DNA of 64,000 bases from Paraprevotella sp. (lineage in GTDB: Bacteria > Bacteroidota > Bacteroidia > Bacteroidales > Bacteroidaceae). Made by a program: the position numbers and the translations under genes. The DNA is taken from the NCBI GenBank assembly GCA_017937925.1, contig JAGBCQ010000012.1:186001-250000 (forward strand), given 5' to 3'. Below the pieces are notes generated by a model that was given only the letters and a program-made list of their open reading frames with translations, was not told the DNA's origin and did not search any database. Of the stretch, positions 35,194-43,628 are shown in pieces. Numbering within the stretch: position 1 is the first letter of the stretch; every line of letters starts with the position of its first letter.

Positions 35194-36063
35194 ATGGAAC
35201 CTATCAAGTACATCGCAGAAAACGACAGAGACGCCCTATGGGGATTGTCTGTCTGTTCCGTTGGGTACCAAAAAGTAGAACCACACGCTCCTTATCCACC
35301 GACCAAACATCACAAGGAATACTTGTTCAGTCCGGCAAAAGGGCGCGTTTTACAAGAATACCAATTGCTATATATCATCAGCGGAGAGGGCGAACTGTCA
35401 ACAGAGAACGGTGGAACTCACGCCATCAAGACCGGCGATATGTTCCTCTTATTTCCGGGCGAATGGCACTCGTACCACCCCAACCCACAAACAGGATGGG
35501 AAGAATATTGGATAGGGTTCCAAGGCACGAACATAGACCAACGTGTAAAAGCCAAATTCTTTTCAGTCAAATCGCCCATATATCATATCGGACTGAATGA
35601 CACCATCATGGAACTTTACCGCAATGCCATAGAAACTGCCACACTGCAGCAGGCGTACTTCCAACAATTACTGGCCGGCATTGTCAACCACTTGTTGGGA
35701 CTGATGTTTATGACGAGTCAGAACCGAACCTTGATGGATTCCGTCCAAGTACCGGACTTTATCGTCAGAGCTAGAAACTATATGCAGGAAATGACGGAAG
35801 AGAACATCAGTATGCCCGATGTAGCACAACATTTAAATATCAGTTATGCTACATTCCGCCACTTATTCAAGAAATATACGGGATTGTCACCGGCACAGTA
35901 CTTCATCAACCTGCGTCTGCACCGTGCCAAGGAGTTATTGCGTAGTACAGACATTCCTATCAAAAACATCTCATATAAACTGCACTTTGAGAATCCGGAA
36001 TACTTTGCAACGTTGTTCAAGAAACGGACAGGCATCAAACCAAGTGAATTCAGAAAACATTAA
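35194..36063 (+). CDS. AraC family regulator, likely activator of rhamnose genes
   Basis: This 289-residue protein has an N-terminal cupin sugar-sensing domain (about 45-120, LLYIISGEGELSTEN...DMFLLFPGEWHSYHP). A C-terminal AraC double HTH follows (about 190-289, MPDVAQHLNISYATFRHLFKK and PEYFATLFKKRTGIKPSEFR). It is divergent from rhaB, the same arrangement as RhaR in Bacteroides thetaiotaomicron. It probably activates rhaB and the downstream operon on rhamnose, and perhaps the GH43 gene 19 bp behind it. Orthology to RhaR is inferred from position. Confidence 0.9.
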   Translation: MEPIKYIAENDRDALWGLSVCSVGYQKVEPHAPYPPTKHHKEYLFSPAKGRVLQEYQLLYIISGEGELSTENGGTHAIKTGDMFLLFPGEWHSYHPNPQTGWEEYWIGFQGTNIDQRVKAKFFSVKSPIYHIGLNDTIMELYRNAIETATLQQAYFQQLLAGIVNHLLGLMFMTSQNRTLMDSVQVPDFIVRARNYMQEMTEENISMPDVAQHLNISYATFRHLFKKYTGLSPAQYFINLRLHRAKELLRSTDIPIKNISYKLHFENPEYFATLFKKRTGIKPSEFRKH

Positions 36064-36082
36064 CCATAAAAAAACAAACGTA

Positions 36083-37990
36083 ATGAAAAAGAACTTTTTA
36101 ATCGGTCTCCTCGCGTCTTGTCTTTGGACGCTCAATGGAGAAGCTCAAAACAAAGCAAATCTTTCAGAACCCGAATACGAAGGCTACCTCTTCGCATATT
36201 TTGAAGGACAAGGCGACAAGATGCAACAAGAACAATTACGCTTTGCGCTTAGTAACGACGGCATAACATGGCGCGCGCTGAACGGCAACCGTCCCATCAT
36301 CGCCTCTGAGACTATCAGCGAGAGCGGTGGCATACGCGACCCGCACATCCTGCGTGGCGAAGACGGCAAATTCTATATCGTGGCGACAGATATGTTTACT
36401 CACAAATACGGTTGGGGAAGCAATCCGGGCATTGTCCTTCTAAAGTCGGACGACCTTATCAACTGGACACACGCCAAAATCAACCTTGCGAAAGATTACC
36501 CCAAAAACTTCGGGGATGCTTATTGGGTATGGGCGCCACAAACCATTTACGACCACAAGGCGAAAAAGTACATGATTTATTTCACATTGCAACGCAACGA
36601 CCGTAAGAGCCTCATCACTTATTATGCCTACGCCAACAAAGACTTTACCGGTTTTGAGAAAGAACCGAAAGTATTGTTCTCTGCCAAATACGGCAGCATC
36701 GACAGCGACATCATTTACAAGGACGGTGTTTACCACCATTTCTACAAAGGCAACACCAAAGACAAGAACGGCAAGGAGTATATCAACGGCATACAGCAAG
36801 CAACCGCCAAGAGTCTGCGTGGCAAATGGAAAGAGGACTTCAAATACGTGGATGCTTACGCAGGCAAAAAGCCTGTAGAAGGTTCGAGCATATTCAAATT
36901 CAACGGACGCGAGGAATATGCCTTAATATATGATATGTACACAAGCGGACGTTATGAGTACCAAACGACAACTGACTTATACAATTTCTCAGAGCCAAAA
37001 GCATTTGACAAAAACTTCCATCCTCGTCACGGGTCCATTATCTCACTGACCAAAGAGGAGTTGCAACGCCTACAAGAGAAATGGGGCTACGTTGTCAAGT
37101 ATGAATTTGAAAGCAAAGGCAATCCTATCATCCGTCATCAATACACTGCCGACCCTGCCGCATTGGTAAAAGGTGACACTTTGTGGCTATTTGCAGGACA
37201 CGACCATGCAGGCAACCAAACAGGCTATCACATGAGAGATTGGTTGTTGTTCTCTACTACCGACATGAAGCATTGGACGGAGCATCCTGTACCTTTGACC
37301 ATTGATGAATTCAAATGGGCTGCGAGCAAACAAGCCTATGCCGGTCATGTTGCAGAGCGCAACGGCAAATATTATTGGTATGTAAGCACCAACTGGTGTG
37401 GTATCGGAGTGGCTGTGGCTGACAAGATAACAGGTCCATACAAAGACGCTCTCGGGAAACCGCTTTTGACAAATAACGACTGTTTCGCATCAAAACACAG
37501 TTGGGCTTGTATTGACCCTGCCATCTTTATTGATGATGATAACCAACCCTGGATTGTGTGGGGTAACGGACAGTGCTACATCGCCAAGTTAAAAGACAAC
37601 ATGATTGAGATTGACGGCGAAATCAAGCAAATCAAGTTTGACGAAGCACATCCGTTCACAGAAGCGCCATGGATTCACAAACATAATGGAAAGTACTACC
37701 TGACTTACGCCAGCGAATGGCCGGAAAAGATTGCTTATGCCGTGGCAGACAAAATAGATGGCCCGTACGTAACAAAGGACATCATCTCCGAAATCGCCGG
37801 CAACAGTAACACGACCCACCCTGCCATCGTCAACTTCAAAGGACAATGGATATTCTTTTCACACAACGGTGGTCTGCATAACGGTACCAGCTACAGCCGT
37901 TCTATTGTAGCCGAACCGATGGAACACGACGCCAATGGTGAGATTAAGAAAATCCATCACAGTACGCAAGGAATGGTTATGACGAAATAA
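36083..37990 (+). CDS. Secreted tandem GH43 family glycoside hydrolase
   Basis: This 635-residue protein begins at the ATG at 36083 with a signal peptide (MKKNFLIGLLASCLWTLNGEAQ); upstream in-frame sequence overlaps the regulator in another frame. Two five-bladed beta-propeller-like halves are visible. Half one contains SGGIRDPHILRGEDGKFYIVATD near residue 80-100 and SIDSDIIYKDGVYHHFYKG. Half two contains DPAALVKGDTLWLFAG near 355, then CIDPAIFIDDDNQPWIVWG and FTEAPWIHKHNGKYYLTYASE. GH43 enzymes release arabinose, xylose or related residues from plant polysaccharides. Its position suggests action on rhamnose-containing pectin side chains, which is inference. Confidence 0.88.
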   Translation: MKKNFLIGLLASCLWTLNGEAQNKANLSEPEYEGYLFAYFEGQGDKMQQEQLRFALSNDGITWRALNGNRPIIASETISESGGIRDPHILRGEDGKFYIVATDMFTHKYGWGSNPGIVLLKSDDLINWTHAKINLAKDYPKNFGDAYWVWAPQTIYDHKAKKYMIYFTLQRNDRKSLITYYAYANKDFTGFEKEPKVLFSAKYGSIDSDIIYKDGVYHHFYKGNTKDKNGKEYINGIQQATAKSLRGKWKEDFKYVDAYAGKKPVEGSSIFKFNGREEYALIYDMYTSGRYEYQTTTDLYNFSEPKAFDKNFHPRHGSIISLTKEELQRLQEKWGYVVKYEFESKGNPIIRHQYTADPAALVKGDTLWLFAGHDHAGNQTGYHMRDWLLFSTTDMKHWTEHPVPLTIDEFKWAASKQAYAGHVAERNGKYYWYVSTNWCGIGVAVADKITGPYKDALGKPLLTNNDCFASKHSWACIDPAIFIDDDNQPWIVWGNGQCYIAKLKDNMIEIDGEIKQIKFDEAHPFTEAPWIHKHNGKYYLTYASEWPEKIAYAVADKIDGPYVTKDIISEIAGNSNTTHPAIVNFKGQWIFFSHNGGLHNGTSYSRSIVAEPMEHDANGEIKKIHHSTQGMVMTK

Positions 37991-38011
37991 AATCATATTT
38001 TGTTGGTGCGT

Positions 38012-38046
38012 TTTGTAGGACATATACCAAAAAATAATTATTTTTG
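38012..38046 (+). promoter_or_regulatory. Putative promoter of the NifU-like/GGGtGRT operon
   Basis: TTTG (38012-38015), a 23-bp spacer and TATTTTTG (38039-38046) lie about 68 bp before the NifU-like gene. The spacer is slightly long for the consensus. Confidence 0.5.
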
Positions 38047-38113
38047 CAAGAAGAATCAGTGAAGAACTGAGGCTGAGAATACATTATATTACCTATAATA
38101 AATTAGTATAATT

Positions 38114-38815
38114 ATGGTTTATTCACACGAAGTAGAAAACATGTGTTGTGTTGCCAAAGGTCCTAACCACGGACCGGCTCCCATACCAGAAGAAGGCAAA
38201 TGGGTAAAGGCAAAAGAGATTAAAGACATTTCCGGTTTGACTCACGGAATCGGTTGGTGCGCACCTCAACAAGGCGCTTGTAAGTTGACATTGAACGTTA
38301 AGGAAGGTGTCATTCAAGAAGCTTTGGTTGAGACCATCGGTTGCTCCGGTATGACTCACTCTGCCGCTATGGCATCTGAGATTCTTCCGGGCAAAACTAT
38401 TTTGGAAGCATTGAACACCGACTTGGTTTGTGACGCTATCAACACCGCTATGCGCGAGTTGTTCTTGCAAATCGTTTACGGTCGTACACAATCTGCGTTC
38501 TCTGAAGGCGGTTTGATGATTGGTGCCGGTTTGGAAGACCTTGGTAAAGGTTTGCGTTCACAAGTAGGTACTTTGTACGGAACATTGGCAAAGGGACCTC
38601 GTTACTTGGAAATGGCTGAGGGTTATATCAAGACCATCGCATTGGATAAGGACAACCAAGTATGTGGTTATGAGTTCGTTCACATGGGTAAGTTCATGGA
38701 CGAAATCAAGAAGGGAACAGACGCTAACGAAGCTTTGAAGAAAGTAACCGGTACATACGGACGCTTCACAGCAGAGCAAGGCGCAGTAAAACATATTGAT
38801 CCACGTCACGAATAA
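38114..38815 (+). CDS. NifU/IscU-like iron-sulfur cluster assembly scaffold family protein
   Basis: This 233-residue protein resembles the annotated Fe-S scaffold family in Bacteroidota and Clostridia. Cys residues likely to bind metal occur in ENMCCVAKGP, HGIGWCAPQQGACKL and TIGCSGMTHS. The helix SAAMASEILPGKTILEALN recalls the NifU/IscU fold. It is larger than IscU and lacks the classic LPPVK chaperone motif. Codon use is narrow (ggt, cgt, ttg), as in highly expressed genes. It is followed after 19 bp by the GGGtGRT gene. The exact client is unknown. Confidence 0.8.
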   Translation: MVYSHEVENMCCVAKGPNHGPAPIPEEGKWVKAKEIKDISGLTHGIGWCAPQQGACKLTLNVKEGVIQEALVETIGCSGMTHSAAMASEILPGKTILEALNTDLVCDAINTAMRELFLQIVYGRTQSAFSEGGLMIGAGLEDLGKGLRSQVGTLYGTLAKGPRYLEMAEGYIKTIALDKDNQVCGYEFVHMGKFMDEIKKGTDANEALKKVTGTYGRFTAEQGAVKHIDPRHE

Positions 38816-38818
38816 TAT

Positions 38819-38826
38819 AAGGAGGA
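38819..38826 (+). promoter_or_regulatory. Strong Shine-Dalgarno site before the GGGtGRT gene
   Basis: AAGGAGGA lies 8 bp before the ATG at 38835. Good SD sequences are unusual in Bacteroidota, so this one suggests selection for high translation. Confidence 0.7.
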
Positions 38827-38834
38827 AGTAAATT

Positions 38835-39845
38835 ATGATTAGAGAAGTAAAATTCGAAAGCCAAGACCGTCGTATCAAGCAGATTCTTGCAGCTTTGAAC
38901 GAGAACGGTATCTCTTCTATTGAAGAAGCTAACGAGATTTGTGAATCTTATGGACTTGATCCTTATAAGACTTGTGAAGAAACTCAACCTATCTGCTTTG
39001 AGAATGCAAAGTGGGCTTACGTAGTAGGTACTGCCATCGCATTGAAGAAAGGTTGCAAGACTGCAGCCGAAGCAGCCGAAGCTATCGGTATCGGTTTGCA
39101 AGCATTCTGCATCCCCGGTTCAGTAGCAGACGATCGTAACGTAGGTATCGGTCACGGAAACTTGGCAGCTATGTTGCTTCGCGAAGAGACTAAGTGTTTC
39201 GCTTTCTTGGCAGGACACGAGTCATTTGCTGCAGCTGAAGGTGCTATCAAGATTGCTGCTAAAGCTGACAAAGTGCGCAAAGAGCCATTGCGTTGTATCT
39301 TGAACGGTTTGGGTAAGGACGCAGCCATGATTATTTCACGTATCAACGGTTTCACTTACGTACAAACTGAGTTCGACTATTTCACAGGTGAGTTGAAAGT
39401 CGTTAAGGAAATCGCTTACTCTGACGGTCCACGCGCTAAAGTAAAATGCTATGGAGCTGACGACGTTCGCGAAGGTGTTGCTATCATGTGGAAAGAAGGT
39501 GTAGATGTATCTATCACAGGTAACTCTACTAACCCGACTCGTTTCCAACACCCGGTAGCCGGAACATATAAGAAAGAACGTGTATTGGCAGGTAAGCCGT
39601 ACTTCTCTGTAGCATCAGGTGGTGGTACAGGTCGTACATTGCACCCGGATAACATGGCTGCAGGTCCTGCTTCATACGGTATGACTGACACTATGGGTCG
39701 TATGCACTCAGACGCTCAGTTCGCCGGTTCTTCATCAGTTCCTGCTCACGTAGAAATGATGGGATTCTTAGGTATCGGTAACAACCCGATGGTAGGTTGT
39801 ACAGTAGCTTGCGCCGTTGACGCAGCTCAAGCTTTGAACAAGTAA
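38835..39845 (+). CDS. GGGtGRT family protein
   Basis: This 336-residue protein carries the motif that names the family (SGGGTGRTLHPDN, about residues 258-270). The N-terminal part has three Cys (ANEICES, YKTCEETQPICFE). Conserved glycine-rich blocks include GIGHGNLAAMLL, AFLAGHESFAAAEGAIKIAAK and NPTRFQHPVAGTYKKER. The family has no established function that I know of. Codon use is strongly biased and an excellent SD precedes it. It is cotranscribed with the NifU-like gene and ended by a strong terminator. A metal- or Fe-S-related role is inferred from the partner. Confidence 0.9.
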   Translation: MIREVKFESQDRRIKQILAALNENGISSIEEANEICESYGLDPYKTCEETQPICFENAKWAYVVGTAIALKKGCKTAAEAAEAIGIGLQAFCIPGSVADDRNVGIGHGNLAAMLLREETKCFAFLAGHESFAAAEGAIKIAAKADKVRKEPLRCILNGLGKDAAMIISRINGFTYVQTEFDYFTGELKVVKEIAYSDGPRAKVKCYGADDVREGVAIMWKEGVDVSITGNSTNPTRFQHPVAGTYKKERVLAGKPYFSVASGGGTGRTLHPDNMAAGPASYGMTDTMGRMHSDAQFAGSSSVPAHVEMMGFLGIGNNPMVGCTVACAVDAAQALNK

Positions 39846-39869
39846 TCCTAAGCATTATACAAACAAAAA

Positions 39870-39905
39870 ACACGAGCGACTCTTCGGAATCGCTCGTGTT
39901 TTTTT
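39870..39905 (+). terminator. Terminator of the NifU-like/GGGtGRT operon
   Basis: The stem CACGAGCGA/TCGCTCGTG with a TCTTCGGA-type loop is followed by eight T. Confidence 0.9.
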
Positions 39906-39950
39906 GTACGCCGCACTTCATTCACGATATAGATAATCAAATATGGACAA

Positions 39951-39992
39951 GAAAAAATCGGCGGTTGGAGAGCCTCACAACCGCCGAACACT
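39951..39992 (-). terminator. Terminator downstream of the 53-residue protein gene
   Basis: On the minus strand a 10-bp stem TCGGCGGTTG / CAACCGCCGA is followed by TTTTTTC. It starts about 20 bp after the stop of the small gene, mirroring the arrangement at 24721. Confidence 0.85.
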
Positions 39993-40010
39993 TATTACTA
40001 ACTTCTACTA

Positions 40011-40172
40011 TTAAAACTCGTTTCCCCAAATATCGGTAAAACCTGAGTTGACATTCACATCGCCCGTCATATCGTTGCCGGGTGTGTTGTCAACATCCAA
40101 ACTGACAGCTAACATCTGCTGTGTCTCAACCATGCTCACGGAGCATTTCGGTGAAATATATTCCTTTTTCAT
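40011..40172 (-). CDS. Small 53-residue protein, KEYIxP N-terminus, downstream of secreted protein
   Basis: This short ORF starts MKKEYISPKCSVSMVETQ, continues QQMLAVSLDVD, has an Asp/Gly/Asn-rich middle (TPGNDMTGDVNVNSG) and ends FTDIWGNEF. It shares the KEYIxP start, the Val around position 11-12, the ML-VS core and a terminal Trp/acidic patch with the 58-residue protein at 24769-24945. It lies 13 bp after the stop of the 861-residue secreted protein and before a terminator. It has no signal peptide, no membrane helix and no known function. A relation to the preceding secreted protein is inferred from two parallel loci. Confidence 0.72.
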   Translation of the reverse strand: MKKEYISPKCSVSMVETQQMLAVSLDVDNTPGNDMTGDVNVNSGFTDIWGNEF

Positions 40173-40185
40173 AATCATTCACTTC

Positions 40186-42771
40186 TTACCTTACTACTAC
40201 CTTTTTACCATTCACTACATAGATGCCTTGTGGCAATGCTTCGGTGGCATGAGATGCATCGACTTGACTGCGAACCTTGACACCACTAATCGTATAAACA
40301 TCCACAGCACCTTGTTCTGAAACGCCAACTTCATTGATGCCGGTTTCCGTGTCGTCGAAGGTAATCATACGTTGGTTCACTCCTAAGGCGCCACCAAACT
40401 CACTCATGGCGTCAATGTCGAAATACGCACGGTTCGCACCGATGGTACATCCTGTTCCACATTCCTTCACGGTGTTATTCGTCAATATATGCTTACCTTG
40501 GGCAACGTCCTGACCGCTCAACGAGCCTACCAAACCGTTCGCTGAAGTCGCCTCTGCCGCTCCACCATTATAAGCCACAACCAACTTATCCGCTGTTGCG
40601 CAGAAGATGTATGGTACACCGGCTTGCAATGCAGTTTCCTCAGTCAACACAATGCCTTTCAACACTCCGCCATCAGTCTGCTTTCCTGCTACACTGTAGA
40701 ATTTCGCTCCGGCAATATCATCAGCTGCTACGGCGCATGGCAAACAAATCGTACCAAACTTATCTACCGTTGTACTGCGTACATAACCATCGGCAAAAGT
40801 CATTGCTTGGGTAAATTCAGTAGAATATCCTGAAGTCCCGAGATTGGTATCAGCATAATTCTTGAATATTAGATTAGAAGCAAATATAAATGAGCGATTT
40901 CCTAACATCCATACACTATTCTCCTCACTCCATGTCCAAGCGCAAGTTGTTGAACCTAAAGTCAAGTTTGTCTTACCACTTTTCGCTGTCAAATATTCTC
41001 CTTCACTGGTACGGATATAACCTTTTTCGTCATCAACATACCATGTCAAAGATGTTTTATCCGCCGCATTGACAACCTTGCCATTAACCACATCCACTTC
41101 AACAGCCTCAATAGAATTAGACTGCACAGTTGATGCCGCTGTACCCATAGCATAATAAGCTCCATTATATTCTGCTACAAACACTGTCGGTGTACCCATG
41201 CTTGCTACATTGGTTACCGTCAACGTATAAGAAGCGCTCGCCACTGAGTATGACGCACTCGCTGCAACTGTTGCAGTAATGACAGTTGTTCCGGCTGTCA
41301 ACAACGTTATCGTACCATCACTTGCGATAGTCGCAACACTTTCTGCTGATGAAGAATAAGTCACTTCACCATCCGAATTAGTCGTAAACTCCGGATATAC
41401 ATTCGTAGTTGCACTCACATCGGCTGTACAAGCATCTGCACTCCACGAAACATCGGGGACTTCCAAAACTGACGTATTTACAATGTCCTCCTCATTACGA
41501 ATGTAGAGTTGCATGGTTTCGTCATAAGGTGCGAACACACCCGTCACGTCCGCCAAAGCCGGCCAATTGTATGCCGTGTGATCGAAGCCGAACTTATTAT
41601 AAAGCGTCAACGAACTACCACTTTGTGATAATTGACCATCTGCGTATGTCACGTCCTCCACCTTTATCAATGAACAGTAGTATGTTTCAGGATTTGCCAA
41701 CAAATCTGCAACAGCCACTACAGTCGGCGTTGCACCTGCGCCTGAAACCGCTGTCACATTGGTATAATCTCCGGAAGTAATCTCCGGCATATTCTTATAT
41801 ATAGTAAATGTACCGATGACATAACCATTCAGCACATCGCCCACTGCATAACTCTTACCGGATTGATATAAATCGATACCACCTGTAGCGTCCTGCACAA
41901 AAATGTCTTTGCTGCTGACGCCCGTCACCACAGCATCGGTCAGTTGCACCGCTACGTCAACCGTCCCTGTTGCCAAAGCCTTTACTTCGCCAATAGTATA
42001 AACAGGGAGTTTGGTGTATGTTGCGGTAACTACAGAACTGCTCTCCATACCGTCGGCTACTGCTATCGCATTGATAGTGGTAGTCTCTGTAATAGTCAGG
42101 CCTCCTGCCGGAAACACCGGTGAAGCATCGGTCGGGGTATCCCCGTTAGTTGTATAGTGAATCGTCGCACCGTCTGTTTCGCAAGAAGCGGTAATAGTTT
42201 GGGAATCTACGAACTTTGTTTCTGTAGCGGGAGTAAAGACCGGAGACAACACTACATTACTAGATGGCATATCGTATGTAATAGTAATACTCTTAAAATA
42301 AACAGCCTTTTCAGAAGTATTAGTCCACACGAATTCAATCTTACCCGTAGCGCTACCCGTAAAAGTATATTCAGTCGCGGTATTGGTTAAAGTTTTTGTT
42401 TCTCCAAATGTTTCTCCACCTACTTTTACTGATAACGTTGCATTAATACTATTGGCTCCACTCGTATTTATTTTAATTGACGTAATGGTTCCCGGTATTC
42501 CTTCTGTAGAAAGACTAATAGAGCTTGCATATTTTTTTGCAGAACCAACTTGTTGCCCTTTCGTACCATCATATCCATAATAATCACCATTATTATCTAA
42601 TGTCCAAACGACATCAGACAAAGTTGCGTCACCATTAGCATCCCACACTTTGGAAGTTATGGTATGATTATACTTTACCGTCTGTCCCCAAGCAACACCC
42701 CATGAGAACATCATCAAAAGAAGAAGCAAGAATCGGCTTGTCTTCTTAGAAAGAAAAGTAAAAAATCTCAT
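40186..42771 (-). CDS. Secreted multidomain surface protein with C-terminal sorting-like tail
   Basis: The ATG at 42771 gives 861 residues with a signal peptide (hydrophobic run LLLLLMMFSWGVAWGQ); the longer ORF starting at 42879 lacks such a start. Domains in order: an N-terminal beta-sandwich (about 25-165); a chitobiase-like beta module (about 170-255, GATIHYTTNGDTPT); an OB-fold-like DUF5689 type region (about 260-400, DIFVQDATGGIDLYQSG); a bacterial Ig-like repeat (about 430-510, GTTVITATVAASASYSV); and a C-terminal region ending PQGIYVVNGKKVVVR. That tail is the kind found on exported Prevotella proteins. No catalytic site is recognised, so a binding or adhesive role is possible. Confidence 0.83.
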   Translation of the reverse strand: MRFFTFLSKKTSRFLLLLLMMFSWGVAWGQTVKYNHTITSKVWDANGDATLSDVVWTLDNNGDYYGYDGTKGQQVGSAKKYASSISLSTEGIPGTITSIKINTSGANSINATLSVKVGGETFGETKTLTNTATEYTFTGSATGKIEFVWTNTSEKAVYFKSITITYDMPSSNVVLSPVFTPATETKFVDSQTITASCETDGATIHYTTNGDTPTDASPVFPAGGLTITETTTINAIAVADGMESSSVVTATYTKLPVYTIGEVKALATGTVDVAVQLTDAVVTGVSSKDIFVQDATGGIDLYQSGKSYAVGDVLNGYVIGTFTIYKNMPEITSGDYTNVTAVSGAGATPTVVAVADLLANPETYYCSLIKVEDVTYADGQLSQSGSSLTLYNKFGFDHTAYNWPALADVTGVFAPYDETMQLYIRNEEDIVNTSVLEVPDVSWSADACTADVSATTNVYPEFTTNSDGEVTYSSSAESVATIASDGTITLLTAGTTVITATVAASASYSVASASYTLTVTNVASMGTPTVFVAEYNGAYYAMGTAASTVQSNSIEAVEVDVVNGKVVNAADKTSLTWYVDDEKGYIRTSEGEYLTAKSGKTNLTLGSTTCAWTWSEENSVWMLGNRSFIFASNLIFKNYADTNLGTSGYSTEFTQAMTFADGYVRSTTVDKFGTICLPCAVAADDIAGAKFYSVAGKQTDGGVLKGIVLTEETALQAGVPYIFCATADKLVVAYNGGAAEATSANGLVGSLSGQDVAQGKHILTNNTVKECGTGCTIGANRAYFDIDAMSEFGGALGVNQRMITFDDTETGINEVGVSEQGAVDVYTISGVKVRSQVDASHATEALPQGIYVVNGKKVVVR

Positions 42772-42823
42772 AATTATTTTGTTTAAAAGTTTTATTGTTT
42801 TCGTAAAAGCCCTTATAAAGTTG

Positions 42824-42831
42824 CAAAGGTA
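42824..42831 (-). promoter_or_regulatory. -7 element (TACCTTTG) of the 861-residue secreted protein
   Basis: A perfect TAnnTTTG on the minus strand, 52 bp before the chosen ATG at 42771, supports that start over the longer ORF. Confidence 0.55.
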
Positions 42832-42909
42832 AGGAAAATAATCATGACATGGGGCATGAATATATATAATTCTATCCATGCACCATGTTTATGGTTCTTT
42901 TATGTCGAA

Positions 42910-43485
42910 TTATTGCTCAATTTCTGTTTGTTCGACAACCACCTCAAATTCAGCTTTCATCTTATTGTACTTACGCAAACGCACACCGTTGACCAACTCC
43001 GCCACACCATAAATCAGGAACGTCGCACCAAGAATGATGAACGGCACCGAAGCAGACTGCAATGGATTGAAGACAACAAATATACCCAAGAAGAGAATAA
43101 GTACTGCAGTCAAGAAAACGTACCAACGGAACGGGACGACACGTCTATAACGTACCAAACCCACCAACTGACTCAGTCCTGCAAGCACCATCAGACCACC
43201 CAACACAAACATCAAGTAATTGATGAACAAGTGCGGGAAGAATCCGAGAAAGACGCCGAACAACAGACTACCCACTCCTACCAATGGGAACAATGGTTTC
43301 AACACTGCGTCCTTAGAATAACGCACAACAAAATAGTTGATGACTGACACCAAACCGGACACTAAGAATAAGCCTCCGATAATCTGCACCAACAAAGCCG
43401 TCATCTTCTCGGGATTTGCGATTAACAAAATACCGATAACCAATGCACAGACGGCACGAAAAATATAACTGTTTACTACTTTCAT
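42910..43485 (-). CDS. HdeD/DUF308 family membrane protein
   Basis: The ATG at 43485 gives 191 residues. Six hydrophobic helices come in pairs separated by short loops (IFRAVCALVIGILLI, VQIIGGLFLVSGLVSVI, GVGSLLFGVFLGFF, MFVLGGLMVLAGLSQLVG and similar). This is the DUF308 repeat pattern of HdeD-like inner-membrane proteins linked to acid stress in enterobacteria. The function here is unknown. The C-terminus is charged and acidic. Confidence 0.83.
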   Translation of the reverse strand: MKVVNSYIFRAVCALVIGILLIANPEKMTALLVQIIGGLFLVSGLVSVINYFVVRYSKDAVLKPLFPLVGVGSLLFGVFLGFFPHLFINYLMFVLGGLMVLAGLSQLVGLVRYRRVVPFRWYVFLTAVLILFLGIFVVFNPLQSASVPFIILGATFLIYGVAELVNGVRLRKYNKMKAEFEVVVEQTEIEQ

Positions 43486-43628
43486 AATCGATTGATTTAA
43501 ATGATTCAACGGGCGAATATACGAATTAAATGAATGAGCCTATATACAAATGAATTAAAAAAGTAAAAAAAGACGATTGTTTTAGATTTATTTTGTTTCC
43601 TTTGCACCGAAGAAAGACTTATTAAGAC

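Noticed and set aside
35846-36082. 79-codon N-terminal extension of the GH43 frame
   Set aside because: It overlaps the AraC regulator, while the ATG at 36083 begins with a clear signal peptide.
38060-38100. TPP riboswitch-like string GGCTGAGAATAC
   Set aside because: Only the short CTGAGA core is present; the paired arms and the rest of the THI box are missing, and the downstream genes are not thiamine genes.
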